A program made the translations under genes and the position numbers. Below are positions 12,616 to 22,555 of a stretch of DNA of 64,000 nucleotides, piece after piece (positions within the stretch are counted from its first letter, which is position 1; every line of letters starts with the position of its first letter). The stretch is from positions 186,001 to 250,000 of the forward strand of contig JAGMUV010000037.1 in assembly GCA_020744425.1 (NCBI GenBank), read 5' to 3'. The DNA comes from Dactylonectria macrodidyma. Lineage: Eukaryota > Ascomycota > Sordariomycetes > Hypocreales > Nectriaceae. The notes below the pieces were generated by a model. The model worked only from the letters and a program-made list of their open reading frames with translations. It was not told the DNA's origin and made no database searches.

Positions 12616-13039
12616 GGAGAGTGGCTTAGTACTACGACCTGGGGAAGATCAGATAGTCAAAGAAATAAAGATAATAAGGATATGCCTTTTCGGAAACTTG
12701 ATATTTCGGAAGTTTTCAGGTTTGTCAGGAGAATTGATCAGTAAAGTTTTCTTGAACTTCCCATGGTATCGAATCTACGTCACAGGGCAGATAGCTGTAA
12801 GCCACAGTATGTATGCACAGTATCTCAAACACCAAGTCTGCCCCACGTGTCTTTCGATGCGAAACGAAAACCTTCGTCCTCTCTCCTCCCAAAGGTCCTC
12901 TCCCAAAGGACCACCTAACGCCGTATACCCTCAACCCATATACCGATCCATGATCGAAGAGCCACGGGGGAAATCAGAGGATTTCGAAAGGCTCGTTCCG
13001 AAAGGCATTGGCGGGCCCGCAGGGACCGGTCTCCTGTAT
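12616..13039 (+). repeat. Helitron 3' non-coding region and shared 3' block
   Basis: About 420 bp between the accessory gene and the inferred element end. Only the last 48 bp (12992-13039) match the end of copy 1 closely. They include the palindrome GCGGGCCCGC and a near-palindrome around ACCGGT before the CTCCTGTAT end. The preceding part has diverged or was replaced. Confidence 0.55.
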
Positions 13040-13052
13040 AATTATCTTAATC

Positions 13053-13102
13053 GCACCACTGGTGGTGCAACACGTGACACTTATTTGCACCACTGGTGGC
13101 GC
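13053..13102. repeat. Two direct copies of a perfect/near-perfect hairpin
   Basis: GCACCAC-TG-GTGGTGC at 13053-13068 is a perfect 7-bp stem with a 2-nt loop. GCACCAC-TG-GTGGCGC at 13087-13102 is the same with one mismatch. They lie just outside the inferred Helitron 3' end. They could be a paired protein-binding site or remnants of a terminal structure. Confidence 0.5.
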
Positions 13103-13638
13103 GCCTATTGGCCCCCAGGATGAGAGAGGGGCTGACATAAATATTAAGCTGCTTTCTCCATTGTCTATTGGACAAGACAATTAACGTAATTTGTCAATCA
13201 AGTGGTCCTGTTGCCTTTGTTCGTTTCCGGGGGAAACCCCACTTTACCGGGTCAACGTTGTAGCGGTCCGCAGGGTCTTATCTTATCAAATGTCTTATCT
13301 TATCAGGGGTGTGGGGATGATGACAGGGGTTTAGTATCATAAACTGATTCTGATTGGCTCGCGGAGAATTGACAGGGATACCATCCGTCCCGCTGCCTGA
13401 CAGGGATAGACTTGGACTTACCCTGTACATTCATCTTATTGACTTGAATGAAGCATAAAAAGCTTGTTGAAGACATGAAGATATTTAATTTACTTTCATC
13501 AAACCAAATAGATTTTTCTCCATCGGTGCTTATACTTTTTATTCCGTGTATCGTTGTGGCTGATTTTTGGTTGATTTCATTATGTTATTTTAAACTTTCC
13601 CGACACACGTCCCAACCCGCAACCCGAAGCCCAACATT

Positions 13639-13639
<1 letters not shown>

Positions 13640-13680
<41 letters not shown>
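13640..13680. repeat. (CT)20 microsatellite
   Basis: About 40 bp of uninterrupted TC repeat, followed by a 20-bp unit (ATATCCTACAACCACCTCTR) present twice in tandem. The flanks 13103-13639 and 13721-13790 contain no convincing gene. At 13268-13300 there are two copies of a CTTATCTTATCA motif (GATA-like sites). Confidence 0.8.
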
Positions 13681-13685
<5 letters not shown>

Positions 13686-13792
13686 CCTACAACCACCTCT
13701 GATATCCTACAACCACCTCTAATCTCTGATGATCCATCGGCTTCTCTTAGCGATCTAGTTCAATCTAACGCCTTCTTCTCGGCAACCCCCAG

Positions 13793-14290
13793 TGTTGGAA
13801 TGAGGATAGAAATGAGGCAAGGATCACGATCATCGTGAACTTGTTCACGATGAGAGTGAACGACCACAACTAGCATCAGGCAGCAGCTTGCTGCCTATGA
13901 TATCGGCAGATTGAACACAGGTATAAGAGGCCAACCTTCGTCGCTCCCTTAGATAGAAGAAAGCAGCGAAAATACAATCTCTTCGGACCACACGCTTCGT
14001 TGCACAACTCGTCTAGTAAGACCCAGTGCGCTGTTAGCGCCCGCCAATCGAGCCAGCGCTGTCGGAATCCTACCGACAGCGGCCGTCACTCGTCTGACAT
14101 TGCGGGGAAGCTAGATTATCCGTCGATACCGAGCGTGTTACGGCTTGGTCCCCCGTAAGCTCTATAAGGCAGCTGGTGCACCTGCTTGATTGCTACAATT
14201 GCGATCAAGGCCCAATCTTTTGCCCGTGGCGTAACGGTCTAGGTGCCCGTTACTGTGACTAGCCGTCACAGAGCGAGAGTGCGCAGAGAG
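13793..14290. other. Stem-loop-dense non-coding segment, possible solo LTR
   Basis: Starts TGTTGGAATGAG, a Copia-LTR-like opening, but no matching terminal copy or target duplication was found. It holds at least seven inverted repeats: 13830-13853 (11-bp arms, TT loop), 13878-13896 (8 bp), 14028-14040 (5 bp), 14057-14081 (9 bp, 7-nt loop), 14138-14158 (6 bp), 14185-14209 (9 bp with one G-T pair), 14231-14253 (7 bp) and 14253-14271 (7 bp). No ORF of note. It may be an LTR or a structured RNA locus. Confidence 0.45.
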
Positions 14291-15653
14291 CAGCATTCAT
14301 GGCAATATTCTGACCAAAGGACACACATGGGGAAGCGCAAGCAAGGACTTTTGATCAAAGACAGGCGAGAAAAACACTGGGATGAACTGTAGAGACGATA
14401 TTGGTTGAGATCTTTTTGTGTGCCGAGTTGCAATGCCCAGGTCCTTGCGTAGTATCTTGCGGACCTGTAGCTAAAATACTACCCGACGGTCCTAAATCTC
14501 AACTGGTTTGTAGCGCAGTACCATTGCGATGTTTAAGCTACGGAGCCAGAGGTTGTCAGAGTGTCATCCAAGATGGTCACGCCATCCTCTGATTCCTCCA
14601 TCGGAATGCCACCGCTCCCCGAACTTTGTGCATCTTCCCAGTTCGAGCCGACCGCAGGAACCATGCGTTCCATTTTGAAACCGCCCAGGCACATACTCTG
14701 CGGGAAGCGACACGGGGCCTTCCCGCCCCGATGCCGGCAGTCCATCTTCTGGCAGACATGTCCGGCGATGCAGTTGGGCTTCCGGCAAGCGCCACGCTTA
14801 GGGCACGGCATAGTGCGCGACATCAGCTCGAGGATCGGCATCAGGTCGGCTGGGACCGGACTATGGTCGTATTCGCAGTTCTCGTCGTAGCAGGAGTCGA
14901 TGAGGTGCTTTTTGTTGCAAAGCTTCGTAGGGCCCGAGATTGCCTTGAATCGCTTGAGGGCGTTGGTTGATGGCGAAGGTATGTAAGGGTCGAGGAGGTC
15001 TCCGTTTCTGTTAATCGCCACATAACCGACCGGAATGTCTTCGTGATTTGGCAATGTGGAGGTGTCTTTTTTCGAATAATACGAGTTAGAGTCGCGATCT
15101 GGAGGTTTGTCCCTCCAGCTGTCGCTCATATGCGATGTTAGTTGGCCATTATAGTTGGTCTTTGAATGGTGCCGTTTGGTATCGATGTGTGAGAATTTGC
15201 AGGCATTGCCATTTCTGCAATTACCAGCCGCGAAGAACGTGCAGCGCGCGGCCTTATCATTCGCGGAGATGGGTTGCAGGGCATTGGTAGGTAGGTCGGC
15301 AGTCCGCATAGCCAGAGGCGTAAATTTCGAATTCTGAATTGGGCCGGGAGAGTAGGAAACGAGACTATTTGTGCGGAAGACTCCGTGAAGCTCCTCCGTA
15401 TTCATGCCGAGTTTGTCGAACTCGTTATGGAATCGGACACTTGATGTCCGGATCAAGGTAAACAGGTCCGTGTTACCCCTATAGGGAGTAAGGTCGGCGA
15501 CATAGCCCACATCGCAGTGTGGCTAACAATCAATCGAGTTCAATTTCGGCTCTCAAACTCGATTTGATTGAACCTGTCTCGGCTCGATTGAAACTTGACT
15601 TGACTAATCAGCGACCTCGATTGACAACTTGTCAAGTACTTGATATACTATGC

Positions 15654-17956
15654 CTAATCAGGTAATTTGTATAGACCTCTTGGTGTAGAAATCCCGCGCA
15701 AGATCTTTGAAGTAATCCAATTCTTCTGTATCATCTCAGCTTCAACTGTGTCATCGCCGAGGCCGTTGCGCTTGTCGGTGATGAGCTCACTACCGTCAGA
15801 GAATACGCGCTCTGGCTCTGCGCTCATCGCTGGCGTGCTGAAGATGTTAAGAGCAAGTTTGCTGAGAATAGGCCATACGTGGCGTCGGTCCACCCACCAC
15901 CCCAGAGGATTCTTAACGGTCCTATCATCCTTCGACGGCACCTGCTTTATCCAGATCTCCCACTCAGTCTCCACCTTCCTCCTCTTGCCACGGCGTGGTC
16001 GATCTGTTGTATGGCCCCAAGCATCGAATTCGTCATCGATTGTCGGCGAGGAAGAAGGAGAGGTCTCGGCTTGGTCGGCGTGCTCAGTGGCCACCGTGAC
16101 TGCAGCGAAGCGATCGTAATATACAGTGAGCTCCTTCTCTGCTGTCTTTATCCAATCCTCTCGCTTCCACCACTTCTCCCTGAAGTATTCGAATTGGTAG
16201 GCTGGGTGGAGGGCGATGGCCATGCGGTAGATCGGCGACTGGTCGGTAAGCTCGTAGTAGGTGTTGATCTTTGACCATGCAGCGAGCACGCCGGCGGAGT
16301 AGTAGGGGGAAGGGCATCCTCGTTATCTGCATCCATGACGTCAATCTCTTCTTTGACGCTCTCAAGCTTCGTGAGCAGGAAGTCCATGGCGTAGAGTACT
16401 TGCCACACCGAGCCTTGGCCACCCTCGTTGCCCTCGCTATCTGCACGGCTTTGTAGTCGCTTCGTGAGTCGCTCGAAAGGCTGCAGGAGCTTATAGAAGA
16501 GCTCAAGCTCGTGCCAATCAGCCTCGGTGAGGAAGTCATTCTTGTGCTTGTCGTTTTTATCTGGAGGCTTCCACTGCGCCTGGTAGAGATCGATGGCAGG
16601 GCGACACTGAAGAGCACGCTCGATCATGTAATATGTCGCGTTCCATCGAATGCCACCGTCATTGAGGAGCACGCCGACGAAGAGCTTGCCGTCGCTCGTC
16701 TTCGTGACGCGCATGCGAGCTCTCAACAGCTCGCGACGCGCGTCGTTGCGATTAATGTAGATAACGAGGTTGTGCAGCTTGCCAATGACGCCTTTGAGGC
16801 TCCAGAGAGCTACACGCTGCTCCTCCGAAGCCTCAATAAGGTTCTTCTCCCATGCGCTGACGCCTTCGCCAAATAAGAGAGCCTTAACGACGAGATTAAT
16901 AATATGGCCGATACACCGAATACGGTCTGCTTCTGGATCGATCGAGGAGAAGGAACGCTGTAACGCTTCGAGGCATTTGTCGTTATCACCAGCGTTATCC
17001 ATAACGAAGGAGCCGAGCTTCTCGCCGATGCCGTATTGTAGAATTACTGGCTTTACCAGAGCTGCGAGGTCGTCGCCGGTGTGACCGCCATAACGTCGTG
17101 GGAAGCCGAGGAGGAGTGTTCGAGGATGACCTTTGCCGTCGACGAAGTGTGCGCAAACAGCGACGTATTCTCTGCGATTGTGAGCTCGCCATCCATCGAT
17201 CGAGAGGTTGATGTTGCTGAATGCAGACTGCACCAATTCGATGATGAATGGCAAGCGTGCTGCCATCGAATCCTTCACCCACTGCGAGAGCGTTGAGTGA
17301 TGCGTTGGCAGCAGGCGTGCGAGCGAAGGCTTGCCGTATGTGAGTAAATCAGTGGTCGCCTCGTCCGTGACTTCTAGGTAGCTGAGGCGTAGCTTGATGG
17401 CCCAGTCAATAAGCTTTTGCTTATATTCATCCTCATTAAATGGCATGACGAGCTGGAAGACTTCTGCAGCGTTGTTGGCGTCGATATCGTCGTCATCGAT
17501 GGTCGAATTCGAAGGCCTTTTGATATTGTGGAACTCTATAAGATGCTGGATTGCAGCAGTCGTCGATTCTGCTGCAAATAGCTGACTGATATACTGCTTC
17601 TTGGTATGGCAATCGGCGCAGAGGAAGTACTTGTCATTACTATGCTCCAGCTCGGCTCCAAACGAATAGATCCATGAGACCTTTACTCGTCTGCCCACGC
17701 TCCTCTTGTCCCGTATGCGATATTGTATACCCTTGAGAATCGTGCCATCGTGCCGCCGAAGCACGCCCCAGTCAATTGGGAACGAGAGAGAGTGTGGAGG
17801 GCAGGTAGATCGATGGAGAGGTTGCTCTACATCTGACGTTTGCTCGGTCGACAACAGCGGCTCGTTTAGGTCAGTAGATTGCCTTGAAGAAGACATCGTA
17901 GATAAGCTTCGAGTACTTGATGGCCGACTTGGGCCCCAGAACGCGTGTAGCGACAT
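15654..17956 (-). pseudogene. hAT transposase with one frameshift
   Basis: Cut-and-paste transposase of about 768 residues. The start at 17956 (MSLHAFWGPSRPSS) is preferred over an upstream ATG lying in an inserted LINE tail. A zinc-binding N-terminal segment has CADC followed by HLIEFH (BED-like). Catalytic core motifs LSIDGW and FVMDNAGDND follow. The C-terminal dimerisation domain contains NPLGWWVDRRHVW, SAEPERVFSDG and ELITDKRNGL. The frame shifts near 16303-16314 in a C-rich run (plus-strand GGGGGAAGGG); one nucleotide restores continuity into PYYSAGVLAAWSKI. No splice pair explains this shift, so it is probably a slippage lesion or sequencing error. Confidence 0.88.
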
Positions 17957-18005
17957 AATAACGCGTCGATTCGACGCGTTGTTAATAGATATTTGATGGA
18001 GAAAG

Positions 18006-18070
18006 AGTAGGATTTTATTTCGCCCGGGGGGACACACCTCATAGGGCCATTGCGCTAAGCTGTTTACGTT
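18006..18070 (-). mobile_element. Short LINE 3' tail nested in the hAT element
   Basis: Read on the minus strand, it ends CCCCCCGGGCGAAATAAAATCC, preceded by a CATAGGGCC-complement block and a CTAAGCTGTTTAC-like stretch. The same arrangement occurs at the 3' end of the full LINE (46600-46690) and at 37130-37190. It lies upstream of the hAT transposase start. Confidence 0.6.
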
Positions 18071-18973
18071 TCGTACACTGCGATTTACGTCGATTCTGGT
18101 GGGTTTAGAGTCTGCGCAGCTTAGATAATTAGTTCTAAGCGATGTAATTGGCTAATTAGCGATATCTAGGGTATCCTCTCCTAGCCTTCCTAAATAAGTA
18201 ATTATTGGCATCAAGTACTTGACAACTTGACACTCCTTTAACTTGATTGATTGACGATAACCCTTAAACTTGACTTGAGAACTTGACTTGAGAACTTGAC
18301 TTGAGAACTTGACTTGATGAGAAGTCGAACTTGATTGAGAATTGTCAAGTTCGAGCTTGATTGTTAGCCACACTGCCACATCGTGGCATGCCGCGAAATA
18401 GATGTGCTTGCATTGGGTGTTCTCGGCGTACAGCCGCAACATGGCTTTCATTTTGTGGTCAGCATTCTCCTTAAGCTCGCCAGCATCGACGAAATCAGTC
18501 AGACCGTAAGATCTGTTGAACCCCGCGGTAAATGATGAAAGCGACCGCTTCTCGGCGCCGCAGAGGCCATTCTTGTTAAGATGCTTGGATAGACCGACGA
18601 GGTTTGCGTATACGCGAACCATGATCTCGCATCCTTCGATGCCTTTGCGACGAAGGCTTTCCTTGATGGTATCGTTAAGCTGTTTGGCTGCTTTGATACC
18701 TCCCTCCTCCCCCTCCCTGATAAAGGCCTCATCGAAGACATAGCCATCTCCATCCACCACGACCAGCGCAAATGGATTGCGTTCATGGCGGCGAGCCCGC
18801 TGCTTGTACCGCTCTCGTAATTCGCGCTCCTCCTCGTAATCGCTCTTCAGGCGCTTGTAGCTTTCGATGAGGGTGGAGTATTGCTCCAGGATTTCCGAGA
18901 GGTCATCTTTGCTGCGATACACGGCGAGCTTCTCGGTCGCTAGATCCAGCGTTTCATCACCCAGTGTCACCAT

Positions 18974-19222
18974 TTTCCTAGCACGTGCCTCTTTGAGGCC
19001 GGCCCCGCATCGCAGTCTGATGCGTGGCCAAAATTGACGCTATATGCGAGCCCTGTTGATGGACGAGCGAGCTGGACTTGAAGCGGAGACGGCAGAAATG
19101 GAGGGGAAAACACACGTCAGCAATGACGATGATGAGGGGAGCTTTGTTTTGATGAGCGAAAAAAAAAAAGGGAAGAAAAGGTAACGCAAGTTTCGTGTGC
19201 TAATCAGAGCAGGGGCCACTAC
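18974..19222. other. Upstream region of the CCCH gene
   Basis: About 250 bp between the CCCH start codon and the large inverted-repeat unit. Contains an A-rich run near 19160-19180. No gene seen; probably the CCCH promoter. Confidence 0.4.
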
Positions 19223-19257
19223 TACGGTTGACTGTAGGGCTCACTGTCTCAAAACCC
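19223..19257 (+). repeat. Left 35-bp terminal inverted repeat
   Basis: Perfect reverse complement of 30795-30829. Starts TACGGTTGACTGTAGGGCTC and ends CAAAACCC. Confidence 0.85.
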
Positions 19258-19961
19258 AAATCTCACTAGCTGCACACTACAGGCGTGTACAGGCCCGACC
19301 ACATATTGAATACAGACGTGTACAGGCCTGTTCACATATTTAATATCCTTCAAACCGAATATATGACTTCAACGTACTCCAATTGCAGCATTGGCGATAA
19401 TTTGAATACACCCATTTACAGTCGTGTACAGACCGTTACAGCTGTAAAGCAGGTGTATAAAGATTTTTCTTTTTTTAGGGCGCGCAATTGAAACTCTTCG
19501 TGCTACAGATTTTTTTTTGTTGTTTTTTTGAACTTCGACTACAGGCTCATACGCGACCAAACATCGCCAAACATCGCTCAACATCGCCTGCCGCAGCTCC
19601 ACGTTCACGATCGCACAACACCACGACTTCGCGCATACACGTTCGTACACGCCTGTACCGCACCAAACAATGGCGTCCACCGGTCAACACGCCCTCAAGC
19701 TGCCGATTCCCTGGTCAAATTCATGTACGGCGAGGAACTCGAGGACAAGAAGGCTGTGAAAGGCCTCTAGCGAGTTGATTCAACTAACTAGTCCCTATGC
19801 TGTTTACTTTCAAGATGAAGAAAGGAAAGAATCTAAATACAAACTGGGTGCATGAAGACGCGTTATATCTTCTTTAATATAGAAGATTCGAGAATCAACT
19901 CGATGGCGCTGTGGAGAAGGATTCGGGCTTGGCGGCAGAGCCGCCAGCCAAGTGGGCCTGA
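19258..19961. other. Left arm non-coding region with TGTACAGG-type repeats
   Basis: Contains several CGTGTACAGGC words (near 19285 and 19318), CGTGTACAGAC near 19423, and reverse forms GCCTGTAC near 19650 and 20114. No ORF here is convincing; a short MYGEELEDKKAVKGL reading at about 19722-19770 could be an exon, but nothing supports it. Probably the leader of the left DUF3716-like gene. Confidence 0.35.
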
Positions 19962-20387
19962 CCCGTTACAAAGGCGTGCAAGAAGTGCAAGGACAATACT
20001 GGTATATTCAATGCTTATGTGACATTGAATGCAATGTCTCCGGGTTGTGCCTCCTGTCACTATGGTAGTCAGGCCAAACACTGCTCGCTTGTGACTGGTA
20101 AGTTCCATACATGCCTGTACGCGTCTGATCAAGGCCGATCGCTAATAGTTACAGATGTCGAGAAGCGATCCCGCGATGACTCCTCCTCCGACGACCATAC
20201 TTCCAAGCGACAGAAGAAGAAAAAGGAATCGGGCAAGAAAAAGAGCAAGAAGGAAAAATCTGGCCAGGACTATACTACGAAGGACATTACTGACGCGCTC
20301 AAGAGTCTGGACCAGAAATCACTTCGCACCATGAAGAATATCTTCGAAGCTCTTCTGGATGGCGATGTTTTTAGCGATAGTGATTAG
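19962..20387 (+). pseudogene. Left DUF3716-like gene, 5' part unresolved
   Basis: Reads TKACKKCKDNTGIF, then PGCASCHYGSQAKHCSL. This matches the cysteine spacing of the right-hand gene (CLQCARGNGIF...GACANCTYSSRGIRC), except that the third Cys is Tyr here. A 57-nt intron (20098-20154) follows at the same position and phase as the right gene's intron. The second exon is lysine-rich (SKRQKKKKESGKKKSKKEK) and ends LLDGDVFSDSD. An in-frame TGA at 19959-19961 closes the 5' side, so upstream exons are unknown or lost. DUF3716 is a fungal cysteine-rich domain of unknown role. Called a pseudogene because of the missing Cys and the stop, with moderate certainty. Confidence 0.55.
20098..20154 (+). other. 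Intron in left DUF3716-like gene
   Basis: GTAAGT donor, GCTAAT branch-like site, TTACAG acceptor, 57 nt, phase 1. The position equals the 52-nt intron of the mirror-image gene (29980-30031). Confidence 0.75.
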
Positions 20388-20576
20388 TTTAGTTCTGATC
20401 AGCTGCGAACATAGCAGCACAGGGACATATGGGCTTGGCTTTCTGAAGATTTGAGTATAAGGATTAGTATAGTCCTGATGAGTTACGAATAGAGCTGTAA
20501 AGAAATATACAGACTCAACCTTTAAAAAATAATTAAATTTTTCTATGTTTTCTAAAAATTAATATATAAAGTGATA

Positions 20577-20696
20577 ATGTTGCATCTAGGATATGGAAGT
20601 GATCATGTGTGTGAGAAGCTCTTGCTATTCTTCCTATCTAATGAGGGTCTTTGGGTCAGTCTTATAGATGAAGAGACTGATGATGACCTCGGATAG
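20577..20696 (+). CDS. 39-codon small ORF conserved in both arms (left copy)
   Basis: Begins MLHLGYGSDHVCEKLL and ends IDEETDDDLG before TAG. The right arm has the same ORF in reverse (29684-29803), also 39 codons, with conservative changes such as V/I and T/S and a shared FFLSNEGLWVSLIDEE core. It may be a peptide gene, a C-terminal exon or a fossil of a longer ORF. No signal peptide seen. Confidence 0.35.
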   Translation: MLHLGYGSDHVCEKLLLFFLSNEGLWVSLIDEETDDDLG

Positions 20697-21053
20697 CCAA
20701 GACGGTCCGGATGCTACGGACTATTTGACTTTATCTAGCTATCCTCCTGATCATAGCTTGTGACGAAGCTGATGACGAGGCCAGTGACGAGGAAAGTGGC
20801 TGTGGAACCTTATGATGAAGGGCAGAAAGCTTGACTGTTGTCATAGCTGCAAAATCCGATATCCCGATATGTGTCAGATAACTTAGATATTTTAACATTT
20901 TATATATTCTTATTATATTAAACATTAAAAATATAAATAATTATATTTTATAACTTCTAGATATATTTTAATTTAATTATATATATAAAATAGAAATAAA
21001 ATTAATATTTATATTATTTTATTTTATTAAATATAAATATATATATATATATA
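20697..21053. other. Decayed arm sequence then AT-rich DNA
   Basis: 20697-20880 still matches the right arm (about 29490-29680 in reverse). 20880-21053 is very AT-rich with a short (AT)n stretch ending at the MITE-like element. No gene. Confidence 0.5.
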
Positions 21054-21702
21054 ACGTACATAATAAGCGAGCCGACTGCGCAAGCGAGCCGATCACTATT
21101 GTCAGATACGTCAGAGGTGCAAGCTGCATAAAGAAGCCTGTTACGTTTATCATCTGCTGAGACAGCGGCCCGGTCTCAAAGGCCCGGATCCTTTAGATCC
21201 GGTCTTAAAAGAACCTTATTGTAGACCCTATGATGATAAGTGCATCTCTGTATAAAAAGGCCGCTGCGAGTCCTCTGTTAAAGAGCGGGGAATAGAGATC
21301 ACATTCAATCTAATATTTGACAACTATACTGTACAGCTAAAAATAGCAATATCAGATTTTCTAAATTAGGCCATATAATTATTAAAAATATAAAAAAATT
21401 ATTTTTAGATATCTTATTAAAAAAGTCATAAGATAGTATTTTTTTTTAAAGATTTTTAATTAATTTATTAAGCTTCCTATTTATAAAAATCAGAAAAAAC
21501 ACAGTATGTATAAGCTTTTTCTTTATAACTATATAAATAAAAATAAATAAAATTTAGGAAATTTTGATTTTATAATTTCGTATTTAATTAACCTCATTTC
21601 AAAATTGCAGTTATTTTAGGACTGATTTGGAATTTTTTTAATTTTCTTAGAATTGCGATTTAAGGTGTAAATCTGAATGATCGGCTCGCTTATCATGTAC
21701 GT
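21054..21702. mobile_element. MITE-like element A (interrupted by a solo LTR)
   Basis: Inverted ends ACGTACATAATAAGCGAGCC, flanked by TA on both sides. The arm repeats the AAGCGAG word twice. Interior AT-rich and non-coding. Without the nested LTR it is about 421 bp, close to element B (442 bp); part of the interior (CTAAAAATAGC region) matches B in reverse. Confidence 0.75.
21100..21322 (+). repeat. Solo LTR, 223 bp, inside MITE A
   Basis: Starts TGTCAGATACG and ends AATATTTGACA, with the perfect 5-bp target duplication ACTAT at 21095-21099 and 21323-21327. A TATAAAAAGG box is visible near 21252. No internal element sequence, so it is a recombined solo LTR. Confidence 0.8.
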
Positions 21703-21740
21703 TACAATAAATTTTAAAATATAATTTATAAGTTAAATTA

Positions 21741-22182
21741 ACGTACGTGATAAGCGAGTGTTACAAACAAGCGAGTGTTACAGTTTGAAATTTCTTAGTA
21801 TTTATACCTTATTTTAAAAATACTTAAAAAAATTCTAATAAATTTACGCTAGGCTGAAAATGGCTATAAATTTCAAAATAGGCTTATTATATAATGAAAT
21901 ACTATATATAATCTTTTTAGATTTTCAAAAAAATTGCGTACTAAGCTATTTAGAAAAAAACATATTCGCACTGTATACTTAGCTATTTCTATATAAAGGG
22001 AATTTTTTAAAAGTCTGAAAAAAATATCAAATAGTTTTCTTTCTAGTTAAATAGCCAAAAAAACTTTTTTTAGATTTTTAGCTATTTTATAGCTAGTTTT
22101 ATAAATTTAAGGTTTAGCTATTTTTAGTTATACAGTATGCTGTAACACTCGCTTGTTTGTACCACTCGCTTATCACGTACGT
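21741..22182. mobile_element. MITE-like element B
   Basis: Inverted ends ACGTACGTGATAAGCGAGTG, flanked by TA. The arm contains GCGAGTGTTACA-type words in tandem. 442 bp, AT-rich, no ORF. Same end architecture as element A, 38 bp away. Confidence 0.75.
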
Positions 22183-22196
22183 TAACTTAAATTATT

Positions 22197-22389
22197 TGTG
22201 ACGGGAGCGTCTGGAGTGCTGGACCCAGGGTGGGGTCGATACGTAACTAGGACGCACGGGGCAGGCCACAGGGACTATCAACGCGTCTACGCGTCCACGC
22301 GCCTGCCCGCTTTCTCTTTCCTCTTCATCGTAGTATTCTCGCAATACAGTGGCATTACCTCTTGAGTTGATCTCATCTGGCCCGTGACA
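22197..22389 (+). repeat. 5' LTR of Ty3 element
   Basis: 193 bp, ends TG..CA; matches 26258-26450 at every position compared. Confidence 0.9.
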
Positions 22390-22555
22390 TTATACTACGA
22401 TCTTTTATTCTTTCCACCTACATCTTGATTAACTCTGACGCGCGTCAGTGCGAGGTTAATCGTCGCGTCGGATCCGACTATAGATCCGCCTACCTGCAGC
22501 GAGACGCAGGTACGAACAGCAAACCACCGTTGACTGGAACCAATCAGCAGTCGAC

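Larger units (their letters stand above)
5114..13039 (+). mobile_element. Helitron copy 2
   Basis: Second Helitron, in the same direction as copy 1 and starting immediately after its 3' block. If that junction is right, the 5' end begins TC, as usual for Helitrons. It contains a long leader (5114-5674), the Rep/helicase pseudogene, the antisense accessory gene (11953-12615) and the 3' block 12992-13039. The leader shares patches with the third copy near 43900-44280 (read in reverse). No target duplication is expected for a Helitron. The boundaries are inferred from the two-copy comparison and are not proven. Confidence 0.72.
15515..18375 (-). mobile_element. hAT transposon, 2861 bp, with 8-bp target duplication
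   Basis: The ends are inverted repeats beginning CAGTGTGGCTAACAAT, with the hAT-typical CAGTG tip. The 8-bp target duplication CCACATCG is perfect (15507-15514 and 18376-18383). Subterminal regions are rich in CAAGT/ACTTG words, including a roughly fourfold tandem of an ACTTGACTTGAGA-like unit near 18265-18320, plausibly transposase-binding sites. It carries one transposase gene (frameshifted) and, nested upstream of it, a short LINE 3' tail at about 18006-18070. Confidence 0.92.
14533..18973 (-). pseudogene. Host CCCH zinc-finger gene disrupted by hAT insertion
   Basis: The N-terminal half is 18973-18376 and the C-terminal half is 15506-14533; a hAT element lies between them. Without the element and one 8-bp duplication the two halves join in frame (524 codons), reading ...HIYFAACHDVGYVADL at the join. 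An N-terminal coiled-coil-like region (residues about 30-80) precedes a domain starting FALVVVDGDGYVF with conserved acidic residues that looks NYN/PIN-like (inference). C-x7-C-x5-C-x3-H and C-x8-C-x4-C-x3-H fingers and further Cys/His clusters follow. Fungal proteins of this layout are annotated as tandem CCCH proteins, presumably RNA-binding. Apart from the insertion I see no other lesion, so inactivation looks recent. Confidence 0.85.

Noticed and set aside
13448..13702. 84-codon ORF ending in poly-Leu/Ser
   Set aside because: Its end is only the (CT)n microsatellite; no family features.
19281..19430. CRISPR-like or satellite array of TGTACAGG
   Set aside because: Irregular spacing and only a few degenerate copies; eukaryotic context.
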